A stretch of DNA of 9,094 nt from Campylobacter sp. (GCA_017940085.1 JAGAZK010000246.1:1-9094), one strand, 5' to 3'; counted from the first letter of the stretch, positions 1 to 6,995 are shown. Notes: a model not told the origin generated them from the letters alone. Made by a program: numbers and translations.

Positions 1-1
1 G

Positions 2-178
2 ATTGTTAATATTTGCTATATGATTTATAGATTAAATTTAGCCAAAAAAAGCCTTTTAAATGACGATATAATCATCACAAAAGAAAATTTTATTTTGATT
101 TGTTATTATTTTACGCCTTTGAATATTGTTTTGTCATTTGTGAGTGTGTATTTAGGCGTAAGTGTGAGTGAATTTTGA
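2..178 (+). CDS. C-terminal end of an unidentified membrane protein (5' end outside window)
   Basis: An open frame runs from the left edge to a TGA at 176-178 and gives 58 residues. I do not recognise the protein. The first part is polar and basic (a LNLAKKSLLNDD stretch). The second part is strongly hydrophobic (FILICYYF, then NIVLSFVSVYLGV) and looks like one or two membrane segments ending almost at the C-terminus. The stop overlaps the ATG of maf (TGATG), so the two are probably translated together. The frame has an internal ATG at position 20 without a convincing ribosome binding site, so a gene entering from outside the window is more likely than a short gene starting there. It is clearly not the end of alanyl-tRNA synthetase, which I recall as the gene before maf in C. 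jejuni. Confidence 0.6.
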   Translation: MVNICYMIYRLNLAKKSLLNDDIIITKENFILICYYFTPLNIVLSFVSVYLGVSVSEF

Positions 179-723
179 TGATAATTTTGGCTTCAAATTC
201 TCCCACAAGAGCTCAAATTTTAACGAATTTTGGCATCAAATTTAAACAAATTTGTATTGATTATGATGAGAGCAAAATTGCACCATGCGACCCGCAAATT
301 TACTCCACAGCAATCGTAGAAGAAAAATCAAAGCAATTTTTTGCTAAATTTAAAGACAAATTTGATAGAGTGCTTTTTGCTGATAGTAGCGTGTTTTGTA
401 GTGGTAAATTACTTGGCAAAGCAAAAGATGAAAATGAAGCTAGATTTATGCTAAATTTACAAAGTGGAGCCAAAACTCAAGTTTGGACAGCTATGAAATT
501 TACTTCAAAAGCGTATAATATCAATATGCTTAGTCTTTCATCGTATGAGTTTGCTAAATTTGATGAAGCTGATTTAGAGCAATATTTGCAAAGCAACGAC
601 TGGCAAGGCAAAGCTGGAGCAATGAGCATTGAGGGATTTAACAAAAAATATATTTTAAGCTCTAGTGGCAATACCACTACTACAATGGGGCTTGATATTA
701 TAAATTTAAAGGCATTTTTATGA
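178..723 (+). CDS. maf: Maf family nucleotide pyrophosphatase (septum formation inhibitor Maf homologue)
   Basis: This 181-residue protein is the usual size for Maf, a cytoplasmic enzyme that hydrolyses non-canonical or excess nucleoside triphosphates to monophosphate and pyrophosphate; overexpression of relatives blocks septation. Family landmarks occur in order: the N-terminal ILASNSPTRA loop (residues 3-12), YDES around 29-32, the FADSSV strand with candidate catalytic Asp69, LLGKAKDENEA (78-88), a TAM strand near 104-106, and DWQGKAGAMSIEGF (141-154) followed by GNTTTTMGLD. The canonical SPRR of the first loop is SPTR here and the usual IQG is IEG; from memory other epsilonproteobacterial Mafs also deviate at these places. 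I chose ATG 178 because it overlaps the upstream stop; the in-frame TTG at 175 is less likely. Substrate class (dTTP/UTP type or 7-methyl-GTP type) cannot be decided by eye. The end overlaps pbpA. Confidence 0.88.
   Translation: MIILASNSPTRAQILTNFGIKFKQICIDYDESKIAPCDPQIYSTAIVEEKSKQFFAKFKDKFDRVLFADSSVFCSGKLLGKAKDENEARFMLNLQSGAKTQVWTAMKFTSKAYNINMLSLSSYEFAKFDEADLEQYLQSNDWQGKAGAMSIEGFNKKYILSSSGNTTTTMGLDIINLKAFL
708..712 (+). promoter_or_regulatory. Ribosome binding site of pbpA
   Basis: AAAGG lies inside the last codons of maf, seven bases before ATG 720. There are two adjacent ATG codons (720 and 723); this spacing favours 720, although either could be used and the proteins differ only by one Met. 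Confidence 0.6.
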
Positions 724-2681
724 TGAAATTTATCAAATTTAAACACATTTTTGGATTAAGCATAGCTGGAGCATTGGTTGTTGTCGGTTTGCTTGGATAT
801 TTTGCTTTTCAAATACACGAAGATTTATCTACAATTGTAGATTACAAACCAAAACTAACCACGAAAATTTACGACCGCAATAACGAACTTGTCGCAAATG
901 TATTTGATGAAGAAAATAGAGAATTTGTGCCTTATGATGAAATACCACCAAGATTGATTGAAGCTTTGATTGCTATTGAAGATACGGCGTTTTTCGAGCA
1001 TGATGGAGTAAATTTTGAAGCGATTTTTAGAGCTGTGATAAAAGATTTGCAAACTATGTCTTTAGCTGAGGGTGCTTCTACTTTGACTCAGCAACTTGTC
1101 AAAAATATGGTCCTTACAAGAGACAAAAAATTTACTCGCAAACTAAAAGAAGTGATTTTATCATATCGCTTAGAAGAATTATTAACCAAAGAAGAGATTT
1201 TAGAGAGATATTTAAATCAAATTTATTTCGGACACCAATATCACGGCATCAAAACTGCAGCTTTGGGATATTTTAAAAAGGATTTAAAAGATCTAACTCT
1301 TAAAGAAATTGCTATTTTAGTAGGTCTGCCAAAAGCACCAAGTGCGTATGATCCCACTAAGCATATAGATTTATCGCTCTCAAGAGCCAATAATGTCCTA
1401 GCAAGAATGCGAAATCTAGGCTGGATCACACCAAAAGAATACGCCCTAAGCTCACAAGAAATACCTGTTGTGTATGATGAAACTCTCACTCAAAACAGAG
1501 CCCCATATTTAGTAGATGAAGCTCTCAAAGAAGCAGGAAAATATTTTGAAGACATCAAAACTGGTGGTTATACAATCAAACTTAGTGCTGATATAAAAGT
1601 CCAAGATATGGCAAGAGAAGCTTTGCGTTATGGATATAATGAAATCTTAAAAAGAGATCAAGAAGCAAATTTAGAAACCCTAAATGGTGCAATCGTAGTT
1701 ATGAATCCACTAAATGGCGATATTTTGGCACTTGTTGGCGGAGTGGATTATGCTAAAAGCAATTTTAACAGGGCCACCCAAAGTCTTCGCCAACCCGGAT
1801 CTAGCTTTAAGCCATTTATTTATCAAATTGCTCTAAATAGCGGTGAAAATCCTTCAAGTGAAGTCAAAGATATGCCTCTCATCTTTGAAGCGGACGCAGA
1901 CTCAGAAGAAGAAGGACAAAAAGATTGGAAACCAAGAAATTTCAGTGGCGATTTTATGGGATTTATCACACTTAGAGAAGCTCTTATGAGATCTAGAAAT
2001 CTAGCCACTATCAATCTTTTAAACGATATGGGTATAGCAAAAACTTTAGAAGAGCTCCAAAATTTAGGCTTTTCAAATATTCCAAGAGATCTTTCTATCG
2101 CACTTGGGAGTTTTGGTATAAGTATAGTGGATTTTAGTAAGCAATACTCGATGTTTGCAGGATTTGGAACAATCTCTAATCCTATTTTGGTCAAAAGCAT
2201 AACAGAAGCAAATGGCACAAAAATGGAGTTTAAAAACCAACGCAAAAAAATCCAAGAACCACAACAAGCCTATTTGATGATAGATATGCTCAAATCCGTA
2301 GTAGAAGACGGCACTGGCAAAAGAGCCAAAATCGAAGGCATAGAAATCGCAGGCAAAACAGGCACTTCAAATGATAGCATTGATGTTTGGTTTTGCGGAT
2401 TTGCTCCAGAAATTCAAGCTATAGTTTGGTATGGCAATGACAATAACACTCCTATGAAACGCACAGAAAGTGGTAGTGTTACAGCAGCTCCAGCTTTTCA
2501 TATGTTTATGAGTAGATATTTGAGAGAATTTCCAAATATGAGAAAAACATTTCAAAAGCCTTCTGGTGTGCTTCACGGGGTTTATAAAGGCAATGACGAG
2601 ATTTATACTCGCACTTCTCCTTTGCCAAAACCAAAAGAAAACGCCGCTCAAACCCAAGAAGAAGACGGACTAATTTTTTAA
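720..2681 (+). CDS. pbpA: Penicillin-binding protein 1A (bifunctional transglycosylase/transpeptidase)
   Basis: This 653-residue class A penicillin-binding protein polymerises lipid II and cross-links peptidoglycan on the outer face of the inner membrane. A short cytoplasmic tail is followed by one membrane anchor (about residues 9-31). The GT51 transglycosylase domain shows all its motifs: EDTAFFEHDG (87-96, catalytic Glu87), GASTLTQQ (118-125), RKLKE (140-144, second Glu), KEEILERYLNQIYFG (157-171) and a GLPKAPSAYDP segment (202-212). The transpeptidase domain has SSFK (Ser361 nucleophile, Lys364), SRN (425-427) and KTGT (546-549). An acidic patch (about 390-400) sits between the first two transpeptidase motifs. 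The C-terminus is a Pro/Lys/Glu-rich tail. Both active sites look intact. It overlaps maf by four bases, so the two are probably one transcript, as I recall for the maf-pbpA pair in C. jejuni. A hairpin follows the stop immediately. Confidence 0.96.
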   Translation: MMKFIKFKHIFGLSIAGALVVVGLLGYFAFQIHEDLSTIVDYKPKLTTKIYDRNNELVANVFDEENREFVPYDEIPPRLIEALIAIEDTAFFEHDGVNFEAIFRAVIKDLQTMSLAEGASTLTQQLVKNMVLTRDKKFTRKLKEVILSYRLEELLTKEEILERYLNQIYFGHQYHGIKTAALGYFKKDLKDLTLKEIAILVGLPKAPSAYDPTKHIDLSLSRANNVLARMRNLGWITPKEYALSSQEIPVVYDETLTQNRAPYLVDEALKEAGKYFEDIKTGGYTIKLSADIKVQDMAREALRYGYNEILKRDQEANLETLNGAIVVMNPLNGDILALVGGVDYAKSNFNRATQSLRQPGSSFKPFIYQIALNSGENPSSEVKDMPLIFEADADSEEEGQKDWKPRNFSGDFMGFITLREALMRSRNLATINLLNDMGIAKTLEELQNLGFSNIPRDLSIALGSFGISIVDFSKQYSMFAGFGTISNPILVKSITEANGTKMEFKNQRKKIQEPQQAYLMIDMLKSVVEDGTGKRAKIEGIEIAGKTGTSNDSIDVWFCGFAPEIQAIVWYGNDNNTPMKRTESGSVTAAPAFHMFMSRYLREFPNMRKTFQKPSGVLHGVYKGNDEIYTRTSPLPKPKENAAQTQEEDGLIF

Positions 2682-2683
2682 TT

Positions 2684-2720
2684 AAATTTACTCTCTAAAT
2701 ACAAATTTGAGAGTAAATTT
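2684..2720. terminator. Hairpin after pbpA, possible bidirectional terminator
   Basis: AAATTTACTCTC (2684-2695) and GAGAGTAAATTT (2709-2720) form a perfect 12-bp stem around a 13-base loop, starting two bases after the pbpA stop and lying between converging genes. The position fits a terminator for both directions. Against this, no separate T-run follows the stem on either strand; only the TTT of the stem base is available. Function is therefore inferred from position. Confidence 0.5.
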
Positions 2721-2723
2721 GGG

Positions 2724-2743
2724 CTAAATTTAAGCAAATTTAG
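2724..2743. repeat. Second small hairpin at the convergence point
   Basis: CTAAATTT (2724-2731) and AAATTTAG (2736-2743) form a perfect 8-bp stem with a four-base loop. It contains the stop codon of the small gene to its right. It may help end the leftward transcript, but the stem is entirely AT except for one pair, so it would be weak. Confidence 0.4.
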
Positions 2744-2910
2744 TCATTTATACAAATCTCAAATTCTAATTTTTGTGTGGTTTCGTAGTTTGGGTATTTT
2801 TGGGCACATTTTATGACTAAATTTGCTTCGTTTTTATTAGTATCTAAGCCAAAAAACAAAGCCAAAGCTGCACACACAAACAAAACACAAATTAAAATTT
2901 TCTTTTTCAT
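2740..2910 (-). CDS. Small membrane-anchored protein of unknown function (56 aa)
   Basis: I do not recognise this gene. It is an ATG-to-TAA frame of 56 codons. The start is MKKKILICVL, a basic N-terminus followed by a hydrophobic segment (about residues 5-21), which would act as a signal anchor or uncleaved signal. The remaining 35 residues are hydrophilic and carry two cysteines (Cys35 and Cys53) that would lie in the periplasm and could form a disulfide; two more cysteines (8 and 13) are in the hydrophobic part. No lipobox is present. Evidence that it is real: a strong AAAGGA site (2916-2921) five bases before the ATG, which overlaps the flhB stop codon; a nine-base gap to flhB; and a protein-like composition. 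It is probably cotranscribed with flhB, but that does not establish a flagellar role. Confidence 0.65.
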   Translation of the reverse strand: MKKKILICVLFVCAALALFFGLDTNKNEANLVIKCAQKYPNYETTQKLEFEICIND

Positions 2911-2915
2911 CTAAA

Positions 2916-2921
2916 TCCTTT
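2916..2921 (-). promoter_or_regulatory. Ribosome binding site of the 56-aa gene
   Basis: AAAGGA on the minus strand, five bases before the ATG at 2910. Its first bases are part of the flhB stop codon. This is one of the best Shine-Dalgarno matches in the window and is the main support for the small gene. Confidence 0.6.
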
Positions 2922-3999
2922 ATTTTAATTTTGAAGCAAATTTTTCTTTGTTGCTCATATAAACGAAGCTTAACACCTCAGCCACAGCACCAAAAAGATG
3001 TGGTGGGATTTGCCTATCAAGATCGCACAATTTATAAAGCTCCCTTGCCAAAGGTGGATTTTCCACGATTTGAACACCATGCTCTATAGCGATTTTGCGA
3101 ATTTGAAGTGCGATGAAATCTATGCCTTTTGCAAGCACGACTGGAGCACTTTCTTGCTCTTTGTCGTATCTTAAAGCCACAGCATAATGAGTAGGGTTTG
3201 TGATGACCACATCAGCTGTGGGGATATTTTGCATCATTCTACGCCTTGCACCTTGCATTTGGAGTTGGCGGATTCTAGCTTTGACTTGCGGATCGCCTTC
3301 CATTTGCTTAAACTCATCTTTTACTTCTTGTTTGCTCATTCTTAGGTTTTTGAAATACTGAAATCTCGTGATAAAAACATCAATCACACCGATAAACAAA
3401 AACAACAACAACAAAACCGCCGCTAAAATCAGCATTTTTTCTTTGAGCCACAAAAGTTGTTTCTCAATAGGTATCAAAACCGTATATGGAAGCTCCTTCA
3501 TAAACTCAGCAAAGAAAAAATAAGTTATCACAAATACAGCTGCAACTTTAAAAATAATTTTAATGCCCTCAATTAGCTTTTTGATTGAGAACAAATTTGC
3601 CAAACCTTTGATTGGATTGATTTTATTAAGATCTGGCGTGATTGGGTGAGTGCTGAAAATAAAGCCAAACTGCATTACATTTGCAAGAATACCAAAAATC
3701 ATAACAATCAAACAAATCGGCAAGACTATTATAACTACTTCTAAGATTATACGGATTGAGATTTTGGCAATAAGTTTAGTATCAAATTCTTGCCCAAAAA
3801 GGCTTGAACAATACACATAAACCTTATAAATATGTTCCCAAATAAATCCAATCATAAAAAAAAGAACTGCCAAACCCACAAGCAAGGTAATAAACCCAGC
3901 CATATCTTGGGATTTGGGGACATTGCCCTTTTTCCGAGCGTCATCGATCTTTTTCTCGGTCGCTTCTTCGGTCTTTTCTTGATCGTCACCAGCTGGCAT
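2920..3999 (-). CDS. flhB: Flagellar biosynthesis protein FlhB
   Basis: FlhB is the substrate-specificity switch of the flagellar type III export gate in the inner membrane. At 359 residues this is normal length. The N-terminus has the family signature EKTEEATEKKIDDARKKGNV (8-27). Four hydrophobic stretches follow, roughly 35-53, 84-110, 146-166 and 188-211. The cytoplasmic domain contains the autocleavage motif NPTH at 268-271 (cleaved between Asn and Pro), then HYAVALRYD and APVVLAKG, and the conserved ENPPLAREL near 313-321. In C. jejuni, FlhB and the rest of the export apparatus are also needed to activate sigma-54-dependent flagellar genes (known for that species, inferred here). The ATG shares one base with the stop of the upstream nitroreductase gene (TAATG), implying translational coupling; no strong ribosome binding site is seen. 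No other flagellar gene is in the window. Confidence 0.97.
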   Translation of the reverse strand: MPAGDDQEKTEEATEKKIDDARKKGNVPKSQDMAGFITLLVGLAVLFFMIGFIWEHIYKVYVYCSSLFGQEFDTKLIAKISIRIILEVVIIVLPICLIVMIFGILANVMQFGFIFSTHPITPDLNKINPIKGLANLFSIKKLIEGIKIIFKVAAVFVITYFFFAEFMKELPYTVLIPIEKQLLWLKEKMLILAAVLLLLFLFIGVIDVFITRFQYFKNLRMSKQEVKDEFKQMEGDPQVKARIRQLQMQGARRRMMQNIPTADVVITNPTHYAVALRYDKEQESAPVVLAKGIDFIALQIRKIAIEHGVQIVENPPLARELYKLCDLDRQIPPHLFGAVAEVLSFVYMSNKEKFASKLK

Positions 4000-4628
4000 T
4001 ATCTATACTTTATTATTTCATCTAAAGTGCGTCTAAGCTTGGCTTGTGCTGGGCGAATCCTTTTGCCAAAACACAAAATCAAAGCAACTCTTTTTTGATT
4101 TGGGTCGTTTAAATTTAGAGCCTTGTTGAGCTTATTTATATCATATCCTTCAATTGGACAAGTATCTATCTCCAAAAATGCCGCTTGCATCATCATATTT
4201 TGTGCGGCTAAAAAACACTGAGCCCTAGCCCATGAATAAACAAGATCGGGTGTCTGACCTATATTTGTGCGAATTAAATTTGCGTATGTTTGTAAATATG
4301 CCTCTTGCTCGGACTTAGTTTTATCGCTTCTAGAGCTAACTCTTTGTTTGATATAATCGCTATTTGGATCCAAATCAGCAATTTTGGCATATATTACTAC
4401 GACTTCAGCTGCACTTGTGAGTTGAATTTGATCCCAACAAGCTTGGCGTAAATTTAAACGCAAATCTTTATCTCTAATAATCTCCAAATCCCATGGCTGT
4501 ATACCCATAGATGACGGAGACAATCTCGCAGCTTCTAAAATATCATTAAACTCATCTTGTGAGATTTTAGCATTTTCGTCAAAAACCTTGCAAGCATGAC
4601 GAAATAAAAGTGCGTCTTTGAAATCCAT
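3999..4628 (-). CDS. NAD(P)H-dependent nitroreductase, RdxA-like
   Basis: This is a 209-residue FMN-dependent nitroreductase-fold protein, expected to be a cytoplasmic homodimer reducing nitro compounds, quinones or flavins with NAD(P)H. The start FRHACKVFD (9-17) carries the Arg/His of the FMN phosphate site and a cysteine as in H. pylori RdxA. ARLSPSSMGIQPW (34-46) is the typical flavin-binding loop. CFLAAQNMMMQAA (138-150) and a Cys-containing IDTCPIEGYD (154-163) match the dimer-interface region, and LCFGKR (185-190) the conserved end. RdxA in H. pylori is known for activating metronidazole; whether this protein does so is not shown by sequence. The gene has a TAAGGA-type ribosome binding site and a probable promoter just upstream, and its stop overlaps the flhB start. 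The physiological electron acceptor is unknown. Confidence 0.88.
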   Translation of the reverse strand: MDFKDALLFRHACKVFDENAKISQDEFNDILEAARLSPSSMGIQPWDLEIIRDKDLRLNLRQACWDQIQLTSAAEVVVIYAKIADLDPNSDYIKQRVSSRSDKTKSEQEAYLQTYANLIRTNIGQTPDLVYSWARAQCFLAAQNMMMQAAFLEIDTCPIEGYDINKLNKALNLNDPNQKRVALILCFGKRIRPAQAKLRRTLDEIIKYR

Positions 4629-4661
4629 AGCAAATCCTTAAATTTATTCATACAGCGTGAA

Positions 4662-4686
4662 ATTCTATCTAAATTTATAAAAAAAA
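4662..4686 (-). promoter_or_regulatory. Probable sigma-70 promoter of the nitroreductase-flhB group
   Basis: On the minus strand, TAGAAT (4667-4662) lies 33 bases before the ATG. It is preceded by an eight-T run (4686-4679) and an AT-rich segment, and no -35 box is apparent. This arrangement is typical of Campylobacter vegetative promoters. No sigma-54 (GGAA...TTGC) or sigma-28 pattern was seen, so flhB is apparently transcribed with housekeeping genes. Confidence 0.5.
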
Positions 4687-4745
4687 CGGCTTAGATTGAT
4701 TTATGGTTTAAATTTGTTTATGAAAATATCAAATTTGAATTAAAT

Positions 4746-5866
4746 TTAATTTCTAAGAGCGAAATTTTCATAACCAAATTCTCTAATTATTTCAAACTCG
4801 CCATTTTGTTTTTGCATAATCAAATTTGGTAGTTTTATGCCATTAAATGTCGTATTTTTGACTATCGTATAATGAATCTGGTCTTGAAAAATTATTTTAT
4901 CGCCAATTTTGAGCTCGTGATCAAATTTATATATCGGATCACCTGCTGCTAAGCCAACAATATCGCCTGCTAAGCAAGAATTTCCACCAAAACGATAAGC
5001 AAATTTGCCATTTTTATTCTCATTTTTGATCGCTGGGCGATATGGCATAAGCACGGTATCAGGCATATGGCACTCAGGCGAGACATCAATTATACAAGTT
5101 TGTTGCTCATTATCAACAATATCAAGTATAGTTGCCACCAAATAACCACACTCCCAACCAACAGCTTCGCCCGGCTCAATAAACACTTCAAGAGCGTATT
5201 TTTGCGAAAAATCGCCAAGCAATTTGATAAGCTTGTTTTTGTTGTAGCCTGATTTGGTGATATGATGACCACCACCAAAATTTACCCATTTTAAGTTTTT
5301 AAAAGCTGGATTAAATTTGTCTTCAAATGCCTTTAAAACAATCTCCAAAGCTTCGCTACTTTCTTCACAAAGTGCGTGAAAATGAAGTCCGTCAATTCCT
5401 TTGATTCCGTCAAAATCAAAATTTGCTTTTGTAATGCCTAGTCTTGAATATCTTGAGCAAGGATATAAGCATCTACTGGGCTTGATGAGATTTGGGGATT
5501 TACTCTTAGACCAAAGCTTTTTTGGCTTTTTTGAGCTTTTGATTTAAATTTATTCCATTGATTAAAACTATTAAAAACAATATGATCGCTTAAATTTAGT
5601 ATTTCATCAAATTCTTCGTCTTTAAAAGCTGGGCTGTATGTGTGAATAAGCTTAAATTTAAAATCTTTAGCATATTTGCTCTCATACAAGCCACTACTTG
5701 TAGCTCCGTCTAAATACTGGGCCACCAAAGGCATAGCTCCACTAAACGCAAAACCTTTCAAAGCACAAAGCACTTTTGCACCACTTTCATCGCCGACTTG
5801 ACGGAGAATTTTGAGATTATCAATTAATTTTGTTTCTTCGCAAACATAAGCTGGAGTTTGTATCAT
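4746..5866 (-). pseudogene. nspC: Carboxynorspermidine/carboxyspermidine decarboxylase, interrupted by a frameshift
   Basis: NspC is a PLP-dependent fold-III decarboxylase that makes spermidine or norspermidine from the carboxy-precursor; in C. jejuni this pathway supplies spermidine. The frame from ATG 5866 (AAAGG site upstream) gives 142 residues and stops at TAG 5438-5440. It contains the PLP lysine motif CALKGFAFSG (Lys37) and HTYSPAF. The other frame carries the rest to TAA 4746: SRLGI, HFHALCE, the phosphate-binding WVNFGGGHHIT, EPGEAVGW, MPDTVLMPY, NSCLAGD with a probable active-site cysteine, and LDQIHYTIVKNTTFNG. Adding one base near 5464 restores DAYNPCSRYSRLGI and a 373-residue protein, close to normal length. 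The second frame has no good start of its own. The ATG overlaps the pth stop (ATGA). Everything else looks intact, so a sequencing or assembly error or a very recent mutation is likely. Confidence 0.85.
5461..5468 (-). other. Site of the nspC frameshift (one base missing)
   Basis: The minus strand reads TATATCCTTGC where TATAATCCTTGC would encode Tyr-Asn-Pro-Cys and join both frames. The expected extra base is a T on the plus strand next to position 5464. The site is not in a long homopolymer. Confidence 0.75.
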
Positions 5867-6414
5867 TTTGGTGCCTTTAGACTAAATTTAGATGAAATTA
5901 AATTTATATCTTTTGATGAGATTAGCTCTAATACTGCTTGTTTGGCTTGAATTAATACTGGGACGAGTAAATTTAGCTCTTCATCATTAAATTTACCCAA
6001 AACATGCGAAATTACATTGTTTTTATCATTTGAAATGCCAATTCGCACTCTATCGTAATTTGTGCCAATTAGAGTATCAATAGACTTTAGTCCGTTGTGT
6101 CCTGCATTTGAGCCACCATTTTTAAATTTCAACGCTCCCAAATTTAAATCCAAATCATCATGAATAATGATAATTTGATCAGGTTTATAAAAATCACAAA
6201 CTAATTTTACAGCAATACCGCTTGCGTTCATAAAAGTAGATGGCTTAAGAATAAGAAGTGAAGATTTTTTAAAAAGTTCGCCTTTAAATTTAGACCCGCC
6301 GACATTACTAAATCCGCCGTCATTTAAAAGCAAATCAGCGAGCATAAAACCGACATTGTGTCTTGTGTTTTCATACTCGCTGCCAATATTACCAAGTCCG
6401 GCAACTAAAGTCAT
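5863..6414 (-). CDS. pth: Peptidyl-tRNA hydrolase
   Basis: Pth cleaves the ester bond of peptidyl-tRNA released from stalled ribosomes and so recycles tRNA in the cytoplasm; it is normally essential. The protein has 183 residues, the usual size. It shows [18 protein letters not shown] (6-23) with the catalytic His19, [10 protein letters not shown] (57-66) with Asn63, IIIHDDLDL (82-90) with Asp86, and [13 protein letters not shown] (100-112) with Asn107. The common GNPG is GNIG here; the remaining catalytic set is intact. The ATG overlaps the rplY stop (TAATG) and the stop overlaps the nspC start (ATGA), so all three are likely translated in sequence from the same message. The rplY-pth pairing is widespread in bacteria, and I recall tal-rplY-pth together in H. 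pylori. Confidence 0.96.
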   Translation of the reverse strand: MTLVAGLGNIGSEYENTRHNVGFMLADLLLNDGGFSNVGGSKFKGELFKKSSLLILKPSTFMNASGIAVKLVCDFYKPDQIIIIHDDLDLNLGALKFKNGGSNAGHNGLKSIDTLIGTNYDRVRIGISNDKNNVISHVLGKFNDEELNLLVPVLIQAKQAVLELISSKDINLISSKFSLKAPK

Positions 6415-6950
6415 TATCTAGCTTTAACCACTCCAGCTACCGCAACTCTGTCTGCATCGATTATTTTGACACCTTTTGGTGCTTTGATGTCTCTTACCAA
6501 AATAGTGTCATCAATATCTAAATCTTTAATATCGATTTCAAAAAAAGCAGGTAAATCTTTGCCTTTGCATTTGACAGATAAGCGTTTTTTGTATTGCAAA
6601 TAAACACCTTTGTTTTTAAGACCTTTAGGAGTGCCTACTGGTTTGACTGGAATCATATATTTTGATTCTTCTTTGTCAAGTGCGACTTTGAGATCTACAT
6701 GTTTTAGTTCGCCCGTTACTGGGTGTTTTTGGTATTCTACTACGACTACTTCGTATTTTTTACCGCCTACGCTAACTGGAAATTTAAGCTCACTTTTGTT
6801 TTTGACGGTTCTAATAAATTCATTTACTTTAAATGCGGCATTGATATTTTTCATACCTTTAGCGTAAATGTTAGCAATTAGATAACCATCTTTTCTCAAA
6901 GCTTTAGTTGCTTTAGGGTCAATACTCTCTCTAACTATACCTTCTAACAT
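6414..6950 (-). CDS. rplY: 50S ribosomal protein L25 (Ctc form)
   Basis: L25 binds 5S rRNA in the central protuberance of the large subunit. At 178 residues this is the long, two-domain Ctc/TL5 form: an N-terminal 5S-binding domain (about 1-90, [27 protein letters not shown], then [13 protein letters not shown]) and a C-terminal beta domain (about 95-178, from [16 protein letters not shown] through [15 protein letters not shown]). It has a clear AAAGGA ribosome binding site six bases before the ATG and a probable promoter in the 58-base gap behind it, consistent with high expression independent of the genes upstream. Its coding sequence has far fewer AAATTT words than its neighbours nspC and pth, as might be expected of a highly expressed gene. 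The stop overlaps the pth start by one base. Confidence 0.95.
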   Translation of the reverse strand: MLEGIVRESIDPKATKALRKDGYLIANIYAKGMKNINAAFKVNEFIRTVKNKSELKFPVSVGGKKYEVVVVEYQKHPVTGELKHVDLKVALDKEESKYMIPVKPVGTPKGLKNKGVYLQYKKRLSVKCKGKDLPAFFEIDIKDLDIDDTILVRDIKAPKGVKIIDADRVAVAGVVKAR

Positions 6951-6977
6951 TGTTGTCCTTTGTGGGAAAATAAGCCG

Positions 6978-6995
6978 TAATTCTAGCTAAAATTA
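6978..6995. promoter_or_regulatory. Probable rplY promoter inside an imperfect palindrome
   Basis: On the minus strand TAGAAT (6985-6980) forms a -10 box 29 bases before the rplY ATG, preceded by an AT-rich stretch with no clear -35 box. The plus-strand TAATTCTAGCTAAAATTA is an 18-base palindrome centred on AGCT with a single mismatched pair, and it includes the -10 box. The promoter call is reasonable. An operator role for the palindrome is a guess, since AT-rich palindromes arise easily here. Confidence 0.45.

Noticed and set aside
175..177. TTG 175 as the start of maf
   Set aside because: ATG 178 follows directly, overlaps the upstream stop and gives the standard Maf N-terminus.
477..746. 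Leftward open frame opposite maf
   Set aside because: It has no ribosome binding site or recognisable domain and lies fully on the opposite strand of a well-supported gene.
1823..2245. Leftward 140-codon open frame opposite pbpA
   Set aside because: It mirrors the transpeptidase domain of an intact, conserved gene; the length is expected by chance from codon bias on the coding strand.
3832..4098. Rightward open frame across the flhB/nitroreductase junction
   Set aside because: It is antisense to two coupled, conserved genes and has no ribosome binding site or recognisable protein features.
4679..4745. Rho-independent terminator after nspC using the eight-T run
   Set aside because: The T-run is on the right strand, but no GC-containing stem precedes it; only weak AAATTT pairings exist. 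The run fits better as the upstream part of the nitroreductase promoter.
5346..5348. TTG as the start of a separate 200-residue protein covering the second half of nspC
   Set aside because: The same frame continues upstream with conserved NspC sequence (SRLGI, HFHALCE), so this TTG is an internal Leu codon (residue 174 of the restored protein).
5438..5470. Programmed ribosomal frameshift in nspC
   Set aside because: No slippery heptamer, stall structure or internal Shine-Dalgarno is visible, and an inserted base restores a conserved Asn exactly, which points to a simple deletion or sequence error.
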